Of a stretch of DNA of 64,000 nt, positions 43,315 to 52,956 are shown piece by piece. The notes below the pieces were generated by a model. That model worked only from the letters and a program-made list of their open reading frames with translations, searched no databases and was not told the DNA's origin. A program made the translations under genes and the position numbers. Origin of the DNA: an uncultured Ruegeria sp. (GTDB taxonomy: Bacteria; Pseudomonadota; Alphaproteobacteria; Rhodobacterales; Rhodobacteraceae); NCBI RefSeq assembly GCF_947497005.1, contig NZ_CANMFF010000004.1, forward strand, positions 124,001-188,000, in the 5' to 3' direction. How positions within the stretch are numbered: position 1 is the stretch's first letter; each line of letters begins with the position of its first letter.

Positions 43315-44622
43315 ATGACACTTGCACATAGAGATTGGGTGCCGGCCACCTGCGAAACCCTTGTTCAGGACATCGCTGCAAAGGCCGCATCGGCATCGTC
43401 GGCTGAACTATTGGCACGGATTGAGCAACTGGCAGGGGAAAACCGTCGGATTCATGAAGAGGAGTGTTTCAACCTCAACCCCGCAACAAACGTTATGAAC
43501 CCCAAGGCCGAAGCGCTTTTGTCATCAGGTATCGGGTCGCGACCCTCGTTGGGGTACCCCGGCGACAAATATGAAATGGGGCTGGAAGCGATCGAAAAGA
43601 TCGAAATCATCACGGCAGAGCTTTGTGCCGAGGTTTTTGATGCAAAATTTGCAGAGGTTCGAGTGCCCTCGGGCGCGATTGCCAACCTTTATGGCTTCAT
43701 GGCGACCTGTAAACCGGGCGACACGATCATTGCCCCGCCCGCTTCGATAGGTGGGCATGTGACTCACCATCTGGCTGGGTGCGCTGGGCTATTTGGTCTG
43801 CGAACTGTTGAGGCCCCCGTCAACGCGGACGGCTACACCGTCGATCTTGATCAGCTACGCGATTTGGCAAAAACCGAAAGACCCAAGCTGATCACGATTG
43901 GCGGTAGTTTAAACCTTTTTGAACACCCAGTGGCCGAGATACGCTGCATAGCCGATGAAATCGGCGCCAAAGTCATGTTCGATGCCGCCCATCAGTGTGG
44001 CATCATTGCAGGGCGTGCGTGGTCCAACCCGTTGAAAGAGGGGGCGCATTTCATGACCATGAGCACCTACAAAAGTCTGGGTGGCCCGGCTGGAGGTCTG
44101 ATCGTTTCGAATGATGCAGAGATTGCCAAGGCGCTGGATTCTATCGCATTCCCCGGGATGACTGCCAATTTCGACGCCGCCAAGACAGCTGCGCTTGCGG
44201 TCACCATGCTTGACTGGAAGGACTATGGGGCGGCTTATGCGCAAGAGATGATCTCGATGTCAAAGGCACTGGCTTTGGCATTGGATGCACAAGGTATTCC
44301 CGTCTTCGCAGGCACGGATGGGTTCACCAATTCCCACCAATTTGCGATTTTGGCAGCGCCCTATGGCGGAGGGCAGACTGTATCTAAGCAGCTACGCAAA
44401 TGCGGTTTCCTTGCTTGTGGTATAGGACTGCCCGCCGAATCGATGGAAGGCGACATGAATGGGCTTCGGATCGGTACACCAGAATTGGTTCGGTGGGGCA
44501 TGACGTCAGGCAACGCCGAGCGTCTGGCTGATCTGATTAAACGAGGCGTCAACGGCGAGCATAATCTGTCCGAAGTCTCTGCCTGGCGCCGTGAATTCGA
44601 CAGGTTGCACTTCGTGCATTGA
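43315..44622 (+). CDS. Serine hydroxymethyltransferase-like PLP enzyme
   Basis: PLP-dependent enzyme of 435 residues in the SHMT family. The N-terminal RIHEEECFNLNPATNVMNPK and LGYPGDKYEMG replace the usual ENF/YYGG region of GlyA, and the PLP lysine is in FMTMSTYKSLGGPAGGLIV near residue 245, compared with THKTLRGPRGG in GlyA. Aspartate for the pyridine nitrogen is in KVMFDAAHQCGII near residue 220. It is clearly diverged from housekeeping GlyA, so it may be an aldolase or transferase for another amino acid (threonine- or alpha-methylserine-like). AGGAGG precedes the ATG. It is controlled presumably by the divergent LysR. Confidence 0.78.
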   Translation: MTLAHRDWVPATCETLVQDIAAKAASASSAELLARIEQLAGENRRIHEEECFNLNPATNVMNPKAEALLSSGIGSRPSLGYPGDKYEMGLEAIEKIEIITAELCAEVFDAKFAEVRVPSGAIANLYGFMATCKPGDTIIAPPASIGGHVTHHLAGCAGLFGLRTVEAPVNADGYTVDLDQLRDLAKTERPKLITIGGSLNLFEHPVAEIRCIADEIGAKVMFDAAHQCGIIAGRAWSNPLKEGAHFMTMSTYKSLGGPAGGLIVSNDAEIAKALDSIAFPGMTANFDAAKTAALAVTMLDWKDYGAAYAQEMISMSKALALALDAQGIPVFAGTDGFTNSHQFAILAAPYGGGQTVSKQLRKCGFLACGIGLPAESMEGDMNGLRIGTPELVRWGMTSGNAERLADLIKRGVNGEHNLSEVSAWRREFDRLHFVH

Positions 44623-45050
44623 ATGAAACCACGCGCATCTGGACGGGTCATACGTGTTCATAAGCAGTTCGAGCTGCTGGTGCAGGTTTTTGGCGATCTG
44701 TCGAACCAGGCGGGTTAATATAACTGTTCTGGGTGGCGAGTTTATGACCAACTCAGCCGTAGGAGAGCCGCCTTGATCTGAGGGCTTAATAGCGAAAACC
44801 GACTTTCAGGCCCTCGTATACACGCTCTAGCCCAATAGTGGCGGTAGGAGTGAGCCGTAGACAACTGTGAAAACCCCCGGTCAGCACCTGATCAAGGCCG
44901 TCCGACGTCAATAGTGTCATTCAGAAAACAACAAACAGCCGGGGCTTGTGGGAAGCAAACGGATACATCGTTGTTTTTCCGTCCGCCGCCCTTCGAGGTG
45001 AATAACCGGATGCCGCCGCCCCGAGGGGGCCGGTCGGCAAGCCTGCATTT
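44623..45050. other. Convergent intergenic region
   Basis: The SHMT-like gene and the malonyltransferase-like operon both end here. A GC-rich stretch near 45013-45035 (GCCCC/GGGGC arms) could form a hairpin but has no U-tract on either strand. No gene is supported. Confidence 0.4.
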
Positions 45051-46088
45051 TCACGTCACCAGTTTTCGCTGGTCTTCCATACCCATCGAGAACAGGATCG
45101 GAGTGCTGTTTTGGTGGGATTGAAATCTGGACTTGTCTGACAGACCGGCCCAATTTGCAACGATTAGGGATTGCGCGACGGCGCCGCCCAGTGTGGTGCC
45201 GGGGCCCGTGACAATGAACAGATCCGGGGCGAATTCTCGCGCCGCCTGCGCGATGGCGTGAGTGAAATCATAGGTTTCAGTCACCTGGTGACCCAGTGTG
45301 TAATCCCACAGCGCGTTCAAGTCGCAACTGCCGGGCCACCAGATCTGACCGCGCCCATCGATCACGGGCAGATCCGGTTGTTGAAAGAGGTCAACATTCA
45401 GGTGCGCACTGCCCTGAGCCGCCACCGGGGCCTGAAGGTGCGAATGGAACCCTGCATGGTTAGCCAATCGCATTGGGAAACGTTCCTGTACCACCGGCAC
45501 GGCTTTTTCGAACGCAGTCAAGCCGACGTCGTCGCCTGCCAGAACCAGCATTCCGCCCAGATCAATCGACAGGGCCAGCGTTGCTTTGGTGCTGTTGATA
45601 CTGTCCACTAGCGCAAGCAGCTCTGCCTTACGGGTCTGATCAGGGTGCCAGTCAGTATCCATAAAGGGGTAGACCAGTTGTCCGCCGATCATGTATTCCT
45701 GCATCAAGGTGCCCATGGTATTGACGACCTCAAACCCGTCTTCGGCGGATAAGGCACCGCTGCAGGCCAGTGCTGAATACCAGCCCATCGAATTCCCTGT
45801 CACCGCAACCACTTCGACTTTTTCCGGATCGATGGCGCGGAAATCACCAAATGTGGCGGCATAGATCAGGGCCGAGGCATTGTCGCCCCGGGTATGCTTT
45901 GCAATGGAATACCGCTTTGCGCTGTCCAACTCGCTGAGGGTGTCCTGACCCTGCGCGCGCCGCATCTCATCAAAGCGTGCCAATAAGGTCTTGTCGGTGA
46001 ATTGCCGACCCAAAACACCCAGTTCGGGTTTGTTATACGTACCCCGGCCGGGGCAGATGACAACGGCAGTCTTTTTGGCGGAACTCAT
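45051..46088 (-). CDS. Malonyl-CoA:ACP transacylase-like (FabD-like) protein
   Basis: Protein of 345 residues with the acyltransferase fold. The nucleophile elbow is GNSMGWYSALACSGALSAED near residue 97 and the catalytic histidine is in NHAGFHSHLQAPV near residue 212, equivalent to the FHTP-type motif of FabD. The N-terminus VVICPGRGTYNKPEL replaces the usual FPGQGSQ. It is the last gene of an operon with a fused E1, glutaryl-CoA dehydrogenase and aminotransferase, which is an odd place for a fatty-acid enzyme; it may move or hydrolyse an acyl group from CoA in that pathway. The start overlaps the E1 stop by ATGA. Confidence 0.72.
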   Translation of the reverse strand: MSSAKKTAVVICPGRGTYNKPELGVLGRQFTDKTLLARFDEMRRAQGQDTLSELDSAKRYSIAKHTRGDNASALIYAATFGDFRAIDPEKVEVVAVTGNSMGWYSALACSGALSAEDGFEVVNTMGTLMQEYMIGGQLVYPFMDTDWHPDQTRKAELLALVDSINSTKATLALSIDLGGMLVLAGDDVGLTAFEKAVPVVQERFPMRLANHAGFHSHLQAPVAAQGSAHLNVDLFQQPDLPVIDGRGQIWWPGSCDLNALWDYTLGHQVTETYDFTHAIAQAAREFAPDLFIVTGPGTTLGGAVAQSLIVANWAGLSDKSRFQSHQNSTPILFSMGMEDQRKLVT

Positions 46089-48274
46089 TTGCCGGTCTCC
46101 ATCAGGGATCGTGCTGCTGCCTCGATGCTGTCTTTCGATGGCATGGTTGCGGCATAGGCCGGGCCGGTGGCGATAAAGCTGTCTTCCGCGGTGATACGGG
46201 CCAGTGGCACGTCGGCAGTTTCATGAAAATGCGCCATGAGAGCTTCGGCCACGCCGCCATGATGTCGGGTCTCGTCGACAATCAGGATGCGTTTGGCTCC
46301 GGCCGCGGCCTGAGTCAGCGCTTCCTTGGGCAATGGGGACAACCAGCGCATGTCAACGATCCGGGTTTTGATCCCGTCGTCTTGCAGGGCTTTGCACGCC
46401 TGTTGGCTGAGGTAGACGCCGTTACCAAAGGTGACGATGGCCAGATCGTCGCCGTCGCCCTCCACACCGACCTCGCCGAAGCCGATCTTTTCAGATGGGT
46501 CTGGATAGGTACGCATCCAACCACCGTCTCCGGCCTCAAGGAGGTCTCGCATCGGATATAGCGCGATGGGTTCGAGGAAAACCACCAGTCGTTGTTCTTC
46601 GCGCGCCAGACGCACACATTCACGCAGCATCCGCACGGCGTCGGCACCGTTTGAAGGGCAGGCCAGAATCAGGCCCGGAATGTCGCGCAGAACGGCGACC
46701 GAGTTGTCGTTGTGGAAATGTCCACCAAACCCCTTTTGATACCCCAGCCCGGCAACGCGCAAGACCATCGGGTTGGTGTATTGACCATTCGAAAAGAACG
46801 GCAGGGTGGCCGCCTCGCCACGCAATTGATCCTCTGCATTGTGAAGGTACGCCAGAAACTGGATTTCAGGAATTGGTGTGAACCCGTTCTGGGCCATGCC
46901 TATAGCCAGACCCATAATCGATTGTTCATCCAGCAAGGTGTCGATCATCCTGTCGGGGCCAAATCGTGTTTGCAGCTTTTGCGTCACGCCGTAAACGCCG
47001 CCTTTGCGCCCCACATCTTCACCCATCATGACGATCTCGCCATGTTCCAGCATCAGATCGGTCAGAGCCCAATTGATCAGCCGCGACATGATCTGGGGTT
47101 CAGCGTGGGCCTTTAGGTCGCCACCGAACACCTCGGCCCGACGTTCTGGTGTTGGGCCATTAGTCGGCGCACAGGATCGTGCGGGCGGGATTAGGCTGGC
47201 CATCACCTCTTTGGCATTTTGCAGGCGAGGGCGTGTGATGGCCTGGTCGGCCACGCGGGCGACCCGGGCGCAGGTATCGTTATAGACGGTCAGTGCCATT
47301 TCAGGGCTCATTGCGCCGAACTGATCCAGCAAACGCACCGAATGCAGTAGGGGGTCGTTGGCCTCTTCGGCCTCGACCTCGGCCTTTGGCATATAGGTGG
47401 TTGGCACATCGGCCCCGGCGTGACCATAGAGGCGTACGGTACGTATGTGTAGGAAGGCAGGCTTTTTTCGGCTGCGTACATAGGCGGCAGCCTCTTGTGC
47501 GACGCGGAATGTGTCAAAGATGTCCAGCCCGTCGCACGAGAAGTATTTCAAACCCGGACGGTTTGAGAATGTGGCCGTGATCCATCCCTTCGGCGTTTTG
47601 GTCGAGATACCGATTCCGTTGTCTTCGCAGCAGAACAAAAGGGGCAGGGGGACAGATTGGAACGACGTCCACTGTGCAGTGTTGAATGCGCCTTGTGCAG
47701 TAGAGTGGTTGGCCGATGCATCGCCGAACGAGCAGTAGACGATGGCGTCTTCGGGCATTTCTGCATGTTCTGGACGGTGTCGGCGTGCTGCACCGACAGC
47801 ATAAGCCGCGCCAACCGCCTTGGGTAAATGGCTGGCAATGGTCGATGTTTGTGGCGGAATGCACAGCGTTTTTGACCCTAGAACCTTATGGCGCCCGCCA
47901 CTGATCGGGTCTTCCACGGACGACGCAAAAGACAGCAGAATGTCCCATGTCGGGCTTTGACCGGGCACCTGATCGGAACGGGCAATCTGGAACGCCGCGT
48001 CGCGATAGTGCAGGAAGGCCGGGTCGGTCGGGCGCAGGGCCGCAGCGACAGCCGCCATTCCCTCATGTCCGGACGATCCGATCGTGTAGAACCCCTGACC
48101 TGCTTTCTGCATCGCGCGGCTTTGCCGGTCCAGGGCCCGGCTCAGGCATTGCGCCCTAAACAGCGCTACGGCCTCATGACCGATCAGAGGCCCTGCCGGT
48201 GCAGAACCTTCGGGAAAGTCCCGCGCCGCAACCCGGCGCAGGAAATTGTCATGCACAATTGCGGCACGATCCAT
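46085..48274 (-). CDS. Fused alpha-beta 2-oxoacid dehydrogenase E1 component
   Basis: Thiamine diphosphate enzyme of 729 residues in which the E1 alpha and beta chains of the branched-chain/2-oxoacid dehydrogenase type are joined. The alpha part (residues 1-370) has the ThDP motif GDASANHSTAQGAFNTAQW ending in CCEDNG near residue 220; the beta part (about 390-729) has GEDVGRKGGVYGVTQKLQ near residue 415 and LDEQSIMGLAIGMAQNG near residue 445. No E2 or E3 gene is nearby, so it must use partners encoded elsewhere. Between an aminotransferase and glutaryl-CoA dehydrogenase, 2-oxoadipate is a likely substrate, but branched-chain oxoacids are possible. Confidence 0.85.
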   Translation of the reverse strand: MDRAAIVHDNFLRRVAARDFPEGSAPAGPLIGHEAVALFRAQCLSRALDRQSRAMQKAGQGFYTIGSSGHEGMAAVAAALRPTDPAFLHYRDAAFQIARSDQVPGQSPTWDILLSFASSVEDPISGGRHKVLGSKTLCIPPQTSTIASHLPKAVGAAYAVGAARRHRPEHAEMPEDAIVYCSFGDASANHSTAQGAFNTAQWTSFQSVPLPLLFCCEDNGIGISTKTPKGWITATFSNRPGLKYFSCDGLDIFDTFRVAQEAAAYVRSRKKPAFLHIRTVRLYGHAGADVPTTYMPKAEVEAEEANDPLLHSVRLLDQFGAMSPEMALTVYNDTCARVARVADQAITRPRLQNAKEVMASLIPPARSCAPTNGPTPERRAEVFGGDLKAHAEPQIMSRLINWALTDLMLEHGEIVMMGEDVGRKGGVYGVTQKLQTRFGPDRMIDTLLDEQSIMGLAIGMAQNGFTPIPEIQFLAYLHNAEDQLRGEAATLPFFSNGQYTNPMVLRVAGLGYQKGFGGHFHNDNSVAVLRDIPGLILACPSNGADAVRMLRECVRLAREEQRLVVFLEPIALYPMRDLLEAGDGGWMRTYPDPSEKIGFGEVGVEGDGDDLAIVTFGNGVYLSQQACKALQDDGIKTRIVDMRWLSPLPKEALTQAAAGAKRILIVDETRHHGGVAEALMAHFHETADVPLARITAEDSFIATGPAYAATMPSKDSIEAAARSLMETGK

Positions 48275-48285
48275 GTCAGATGTCC

Positions 48286-49488
48286 TCAGGAGAAGGCTTG
48301 CAGACCTGTCTGTGCACGACCCAGGATCAGGGCGTGCACGTCATGGGTGCCTTCATAGGTATTGACGGTTTCAAGGTTCACCATGTGGCGGATTACATGG
48401 AATTCCTGACTGATCCCGTTGCCACCATGCATGTCGCGGGCATGGCGGGCGATCTCAAGCGCCTTGCCGCAATTGTTGCGCTTGATCAGGCTGACCATTT
48501 CGGGCGCGGCGCGGGCTTCGTCCATCAAGCGACCCACACGCAGCGCGGCTTGCAGGCCCAGCGTGATTTCGGTTTGCATGTTAGCAAGCTTCAGTTGGAA
48601 CAACTGCGTTTGCGCCAGCGGACGACCGAACTGTTTGCGGTCCAGCCCATATTGCCGTGCGGCGTGCCAGCACGCCTCAGCTGCACCCATTGATCCCCAG
48701 GCAATGCCATAGCGCGCGCGGTTCAGGCAGCCGAACGGGCCTTTCAGACCTTCGACGTTGGGCAGCAATGCGTCTTCTCCGACCTCGACATTGTTCATTA
48801 CGATCTCACCGGTGATCGAGGCGCGCAGGGACAGTTTGCCTTCGATTTTAGGAGCCGACAGGCCAGCCGTTCCCTTATCCAGAACAAAGCCTTTGATTTT
48901 GCCGCCATGCGCTTCGGATTTTGCCCAGACTACGAACACATCCGCAATCGGCGCGTTCGAAATCCACATCTTGGTTCCGTTCAGCACGTAACCGCCGTCA
49001 GTTTTCTTCGCGACCGTCTTCATCGCGCCGGGGTCTGAGCCAGCGTCAGGCTCGGTCAGGCCAAAACAGCCGATGAATTCACCGCTGGCCAGTTTCGGCA
49101 GGTATCTATTCCGCTGCTCTTCGGTGCCGTATGCGTAAATCGGATACATCACCAGACTGGACTGCACCGACATCATCGAACGATAGCCGCTGTCCACCCG
49201 CTCGACCTCGCGCGCGACCAGACCGTAGGTCACGTAACTGGACCCGATACCGCCATATTCCTCGGGGATAGTGGTCCCCAGCAAACCCATCTCGCCCATC
49301 TCGCGAAAGATGGCCGGATCGGTTTCTTCATTGGCAAACGCGGCGGTTACACGAGGCAGCAGCTTGTCCTGCGCGTAGGCGTGGGCGGCATCGCGCACCA
49401 TGCGTTCGTCTTCAGTCAGCTGGTCTTCCATCAGGAACGGGTCGTCCCAGGTGAAGGGGCCGAGATGCGGGGTGGATTGAGGTTTCAT
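48286..49488 (-). CDS. gcdH: Glutaryl-CoA dehydrogenase
   Basis: FAD enzyme of 400 residues that oxidises and decarboxylates glutaryl-CoA to crotonyl-CoA in lysine and tryptophan degradation. It carries sequence blocks distinctive for this member of the acyl-CoA dehydrogenases: [20 protein letters not shown] near residue 100, [18 protein letters not shown] near residue 143, [18 protein letters not shown] near residue 230, and the C-terminal [20 protein letters not shown] near residue 375, whose glutamate is the catalytic base region. The start overlaps the aminotransferase stop by ATGA and 11 bases separate it from the E1 gene. Confidence 0.93.
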   Translation of the reverse strand: MKPQSTPHLGPFTWDDPFLMEDQLTEDERMVRDAAHAYAQDKLLPRVTAAFANEETDPAIFREMGEMGLLGTTIPEEYGGIGSSYVTYGLVAREVERVDSGYRSMMSVQSSLVMYPIYAYGTEEQRNRYLPKLASGEFIGCFGLTEPDAGSDPGAMKTVAKKTDGGYVLNGTKMWISNAPIADVFVVWAKSEAHGGKIKGFVLDKGTAGLSAPKIEGKLSLRASITGEIVMNNVEVGEDALLPNVEGLKGPFGCLNRARYGIAWGSMGAAEACWHAARQYGLDRKQFGRPLAQTQLFQLKLANMQTEITLGLQAALRVGRLMDEARAAPEMVSLIKRNNCGKALEIARHARDMHGGNGISQEFHVIRHMVNLETVNTYEGTHDVHALILGRAQTGLQAFS

Positions 49489-50657
49489 GCAAGTTTCCTT
49501 TCCACAGCGGATTTCAGACGCGCAACACCCGCTGCAATTTGATTTTCGGCATAAGCGAATGACAGGCGGAGGTGACCTGGCATCCCAAAAGCGCGGCCGG
49601 GCACCAGAGCGACACCGGCCTCTTCAAGCAACCACGTGCAGAATTCCGCGTCACTGTCAAATGGTCCGCCTTGTTCCTTCAACAAGTCCGCGCAGGACGG
49701 AAAGGCATAAAACGCCCCGTCCGGTGCTGAACAGCGCAATCCGGGCACCGCATTCAACCCGTCTACGACCAGGTCTCGGCGAGTGGCAAAGAGGGCGCGA
49801 CGCTCCTCCAGCAACCCGGGTTCGCAAGTGATCGCGGCCAGCGAGGCCCATTGTGAGATCGAGCATGCCCCCGATGTGACCTGTCCCTGTACAGCGACCA
49901 TGGCTCTGATCAGATCGGTCGGTCCGATTCCCCAGCCAATGCGCCATCCGGTCATCGACCAGGCCTTGGCCACGCCGTCGACGATGAGCAGGCGGTCGGT
50001 CAGCGCCGGAGCGGCCTCGGCCACTGAAGTGAAGGGTACATAGCTGAGATGGCGGTAAATCTCATCCGCCAGAACCCAGACCTGAGTGTGGTGTTTCAAC
50101 ACCTCCGACAATCCTGCGATCTCGGCTTGTGAATAAATCGCGCCCGACGGATTCGAAGGCGTATTCAGCATCAGCCAGCGCGTGCGCGGTGTTATGGCGG
50201 CTTCTAACTGTTCAGGCAGCAGTTTGAAGCCTTGCTCCATCGTGCAAGGCAAAACCACCGGCACCCCACCTGCCATTCGGACAATATCGGAATAGCTGGT
50301 CCAATAGGGTGCGGGCATGATGACTTCGTCACCGGCATTCAGGCTGGCCAGCATGGCATTTGCGATCACCTGTTTCGCGCCTGTTGATACGATGACCTGG
50401 GTCATCTCGACACCCGCTTGTCGGGCGATTTCTGTGCGCAGTTCAGGCACACCTGCTGTGGGTGGGTATTTGGTTTTGCCTTCCAGTGCCGCTGAATGAG
50501 CAGCTTCGACCACATGAGGTGGGGTCGGCAGGTCCGGTTCGCCGGTTGACAGCGCCAGAATATCCCGCCCTTCGGCGCGAAGTCGGGCGGCGGCCTCTGA
50601 AATCCGAACGATTTCGGACAAATCGATACCGTCTAACCGGTCAGCGCGCTGGAACAC
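49485..50657 (-). CDS. Class I/II PLP aminotransferase
   Basis: Aminotransferase of 390 residues (AspC/alpha-aminotransferase fold I). Visible are the N-terminal [20 protein letters not shown], the Asn of [13 protein letters not shown] near residue 178, [14 protein letters not shown] near residue 205, the PLP lysine in [20 protein letters not shown] near residue 242 and the carboxylate arginine in HLRLSFA near residue 368. It is the first gene of the operon, and a LysR gene is divergent from it. In front of gcdH and a 2-oxoacid dehydrogenase E1, conversion of 2-aminoadipate to 2-oxoadipate is a reasonable inference, but the sequence does not fix the amino donor. Confidence 0.88.
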   Translation of the reverse strand: MFQRADRLDGIDLSEIVRISEAAARLRAEGRDILALSTGEPDLPTPPHVVEAAHSAALEGKTKYPPTAGVPELRTEIARQAGVEMTQVIVSTGAKQVIANAMLASLNAGDEVIMPAPYWTSYSDIVRMAGGVPVVLPCTMEQGFKLLPEQLEAAITPRTRWLMLNTPSNPSGAIYSQAEIAGLSEVLKHHTQVWVLADEIYRHLSYVPFTSVAEAAPALTDRLLIVDGVAKAWSMTGWRIGWGIGPTDLIRAMVAVQGQVTSGACSISQWASLAAITCEPGLLEERRALFATRRDLVVDGLNAVPGLRCSAPDGAFYAFPSCADLLKEQGGPFDSDAEFCTWLLEEAGVALVPGRAFGMPGHLRLSFAYAENQIAAGVARLKSAVERKLA

Positions 50658-50689
50658 AATGAAACTTCCTTCAAGGTCATGTGCGGTTT

Positions 50690-50703
50690 TAGCTGCAAAG
50701 CTA
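50690..50703. promoter_or_regulatory. Candidate LysR binding site
   Basis: TAGCT-GCAA-AGCTA is a perfect 5-5 inverted repeat in the 92-base gap between the aminotransferase operon and the divergent LysR gene. Its position, between two divergent starts, suits a LysR-type site, although the T-N11-A core is only partly met. Confidence 0.3.
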
Positions 50704-50749
50704 CTTGAGAAAAATACGCCTTTAGGTATCTTTTCAGTGACTAAAACTC

Positions 50750-51655
50750 ATGGATACCATGCCCAGGATCAACTCTTTGCCCTCTCTTGCCCTCATGCGC
50801 AGTTTCGAAGCCGCTGCGCGCCACGAAAGCTATACAATGGCGGCGGAAGAGCTCGGCGTGACCCAAAGCGCAGTCAGTCGTCAGGTGCGCGAGCTTGAGG
50901 CCGCAATAGGTGTCACGTTGTTTCGACGGATCGGTCGCGCAGTGCGCCTGTCAAAAGCGGGGCGAGCGTTGCGAGACGAACTGACAGGTGATCTTGAACG
51001 TCTAAGCGGTACGATCAACCGTGCAATTGCTGCCGGAGATGGTGCGTCGTTGTTGACCATGGCTGTTTTACCCACCTTTGCGACACGATGGTTGGTACCG
51101 CGCCTGCCGGATTTCAAAGCGCGGCATCCGGGGATCGAATTGGACCTGCATTCCTACACCACTCCATTCAGCCTTGAAGAGCGGCGAATGGATCTGGCAA
51201 TCCATTTTGGGCAGAGCGACTGGCCGGGTGCGCAGTTGCGCAGGTTGTTCCCTGAGAATCTGGTGGTCATATCAGCGCCCGTATTGCTGAGGCATCACCG
51301 GCTGGAAACAGATACTCAAACTTTTGACCTGCCACTATTGCACCTGACCTCACGCCCCGATCTGTGGTCGAGGTACCACTCCCAGTTGGGGCTGGATCGC
51401 GGAGCAGTTTTCCCCGGAATGCGGTTCGACCAGTTCTCAATGCTGATCGTGGCCGCCGTGGCCGGTCTGGGTGCGGCGATCCTTCCCTCTTATCTGATTG
51501 AAGAAGAGCTGACATCTGGTGTTCTGACCGAAATCGGCCAGATCACAAACACAACGAACAGCGCTTATTACATAGCAACACCAACAGGTCAGAAGAACGG
51601 CGCGGTTCAAGTATTTGCAGAGTGGATCAGCAAGCAGGCACGGGCACGCAGGTAA
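50750..51655 (+). CDS. LysR family regulator divergent from the gcdH operon
   Basis: Transcription factor of 301 residues. The winged-helix domain (ALMRSFEAAARHESYTMAAE, LGVTQSAVSRQVRELEAAIG, FRRIGRAVRLSKAGRALRDE) spans residues 15-75, then an effector domain with PTFATRWLVPRLPDFKARHP near residue 105. LysR genes next to gcdH are known in other proteobacteria, where the regulator responds to glutarate. ATG 50750 and ATG 50759 are both possible starts; neither has a clear ribosome site. Confidence 0.9.
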   Translation: MDTMPRINSLPSLALMRSFEAAARHESYTMAAEELGVTQSAVSRQVRELEAAIGVTLFRRIGRAVRLSKAGRALRDELTGDLERLSGTINRAIAAGDGASLLTMAVLPTFATRWLVPRLPDFKARHPGIELDLHSYTTPFSLEERRMDLAIHFGQSDWPGAQLRRLFPENLVVISAPVLLRHHRLETDTQTFDLPLLHLTSRPDLWSRYHSQLGLDRGAVFPGMRFDQFSMLIVAAVAGLGAAILPSYLIEEELTSGVLTEIGQITNTTNSAYYIATPTGQKNGAVQVFAEWISKQARARR

Positions 51656-51950
51656 ATAAGGATACCGCGAGCACCGGATGGGGTTTCAGCACGTCATCAA
51701 GACTTCTTTGTTACCGCCAACGCCATTATTTATGTTTGGCGCAGAAATTGGCCCAGGTAGCCATGCATACCGATCTCGCACGTGAGGCACTCACCCCTCA
51801 CAAGACCATTTGCGTATCTGTCGGGACGCGGTGCCCACGCTTCAGGTATGGCAGGTGAACTGAATGCGCCCGTCGCCGGGCCAGCTTCGCCAAATCCAAA
51901 CGGCTTTCTGATCGAATGGATTGTTTGGCGGCGTATCGCCACAACTCGAC

Positions 51951-52826
51951 TCAGGCAAAGATCTGTTTGAGCCAGGCTTCAAACATCTGTTTGGCTGCAG
52001 AGTTCGAATTCGATTTCTGCCCTTCAACAAGAAAGTGGCTCTGCTCAATCGGAATAGCTTCTCCAACGATCGCGATGGACCTTCCGGTTTCGATTGCGGT
52101 CCTGGCAAATCGCTCAAGGATGACCGCGTGGCCGCCGCCTTCCGCAACAATGTCCACGGCGGCAATAGTCGTGTCGACCGTGTAGGATGAATCCGTGGCA
52201 GGGTATTGCACGTCAAATGCCGACAGGTACCTGCGCCACATGTCCTGAAACCCCAAAATCTGAATCTGAGGTTTTTGTAGCAAGTCTTTGGTCGAGGGAT
52301 GATTTTTGCCCTGTGTCTTGGCCGCAATCGGAACAATGCGTTCTTTGGAAATCCTGCTGATCGGCCCATCGTTCCATTCGTTGTTGCCAAAACGCAGTTC
52401 GGCATCGACATTTTCCCGCCCTGCGGATTCCGCCCAAATATTTGAAACCAGCCTGATGGACACACCCGAATGAGTACGCGAAAACTCGGGCAGTTTGCGG
52501 GCAAGGAACAAAGTCGCGGTGGAAATTGGCACACGCACAACCAACTCCTGCATCTGACCGGAGCCGAAAAGACTTGCGGTCGACAGGTCGATATCGCCCA
52601 AAGCCCGCCGAACAGAAAACGCATAGGCCTGCCCTACTTCCGTCAGGCTAAGGTTTCGCGCAGCGCGAAAAAACAAGGGACAACCCAATTGTGCTTCCAG
52701 CGAGCGAACGTGCAAACTCAGCGCTGTCTGTGTAATGCCAAGCTCTTCTGCAGCTGCGGTAAAGTTCATATGCCGGGCAGCGCATTCAAAAGACCGAAGC
52801 CAAACGAGATTGGGTGATCGAGGCAT
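51951..52826 (-). CDS. LysR family regulator of the dehydrogenase/PanB-like operon
   Basis: Transcription factor of 291 residues. The N-terminal LRSFECAARHMNFTAAAEEL, GITQTALSLHVRSLEAQLG and LFFRAARNLSLTEVGQAY give the winged helix in residues 8-68; the effector domain is less conserved. It is divergent from the 3-hydroxyisobutyrate-dehydrogenase-like gene, 131 bases apart, and probably regulates it. The start at 52826 (MPRSPNLVWLRSF) fits the family length; a longer start at 52862 is open. Confidence 0.88.
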   Translation of the reverse strand: MPRSPNLVWLRSFECAARHMNFTAAAEELGITQTALSLHVRSLEAQLGCPLFFRAARNLSLTEVGQAYAFSVRRALGDIDLSTASLFGSGQMQELVVRVPISTATLFLARKLPEFSRTHSGVSIRLVSNIWAESAGRENVDAELRFGNNEWNDGPISRISKERIVPIAAKTQGKNHPSTKDLLQKPQIQILGFQDMWRRYLSAFDVQYPATDSSYTVDTTIAAVDIVAEGGGHAVILERFARTAIETGRSIAIVGEAIPIEQSHFLVEGQKSNSNSAAKQMFEAWLKQIFA

Positions 52827-52956
52827 TCTAGCACCAAAAAAAATTGTGGATTTTGGCAACATTTATTCGTTTTACACAGTGCATTCAACGCCCTTAGATT
52901 TCATGCAGGATCAACAGCGCTGGTCGTGTGATCGGGCTTCGCAAGGGAACGTGTGT

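Noticed and set aside
45013..45035. GC-rich hairpin as terminator of the gcdH operon
   Set aside because: Arms pair imperfectly and no U-tract follows on the minus strand.
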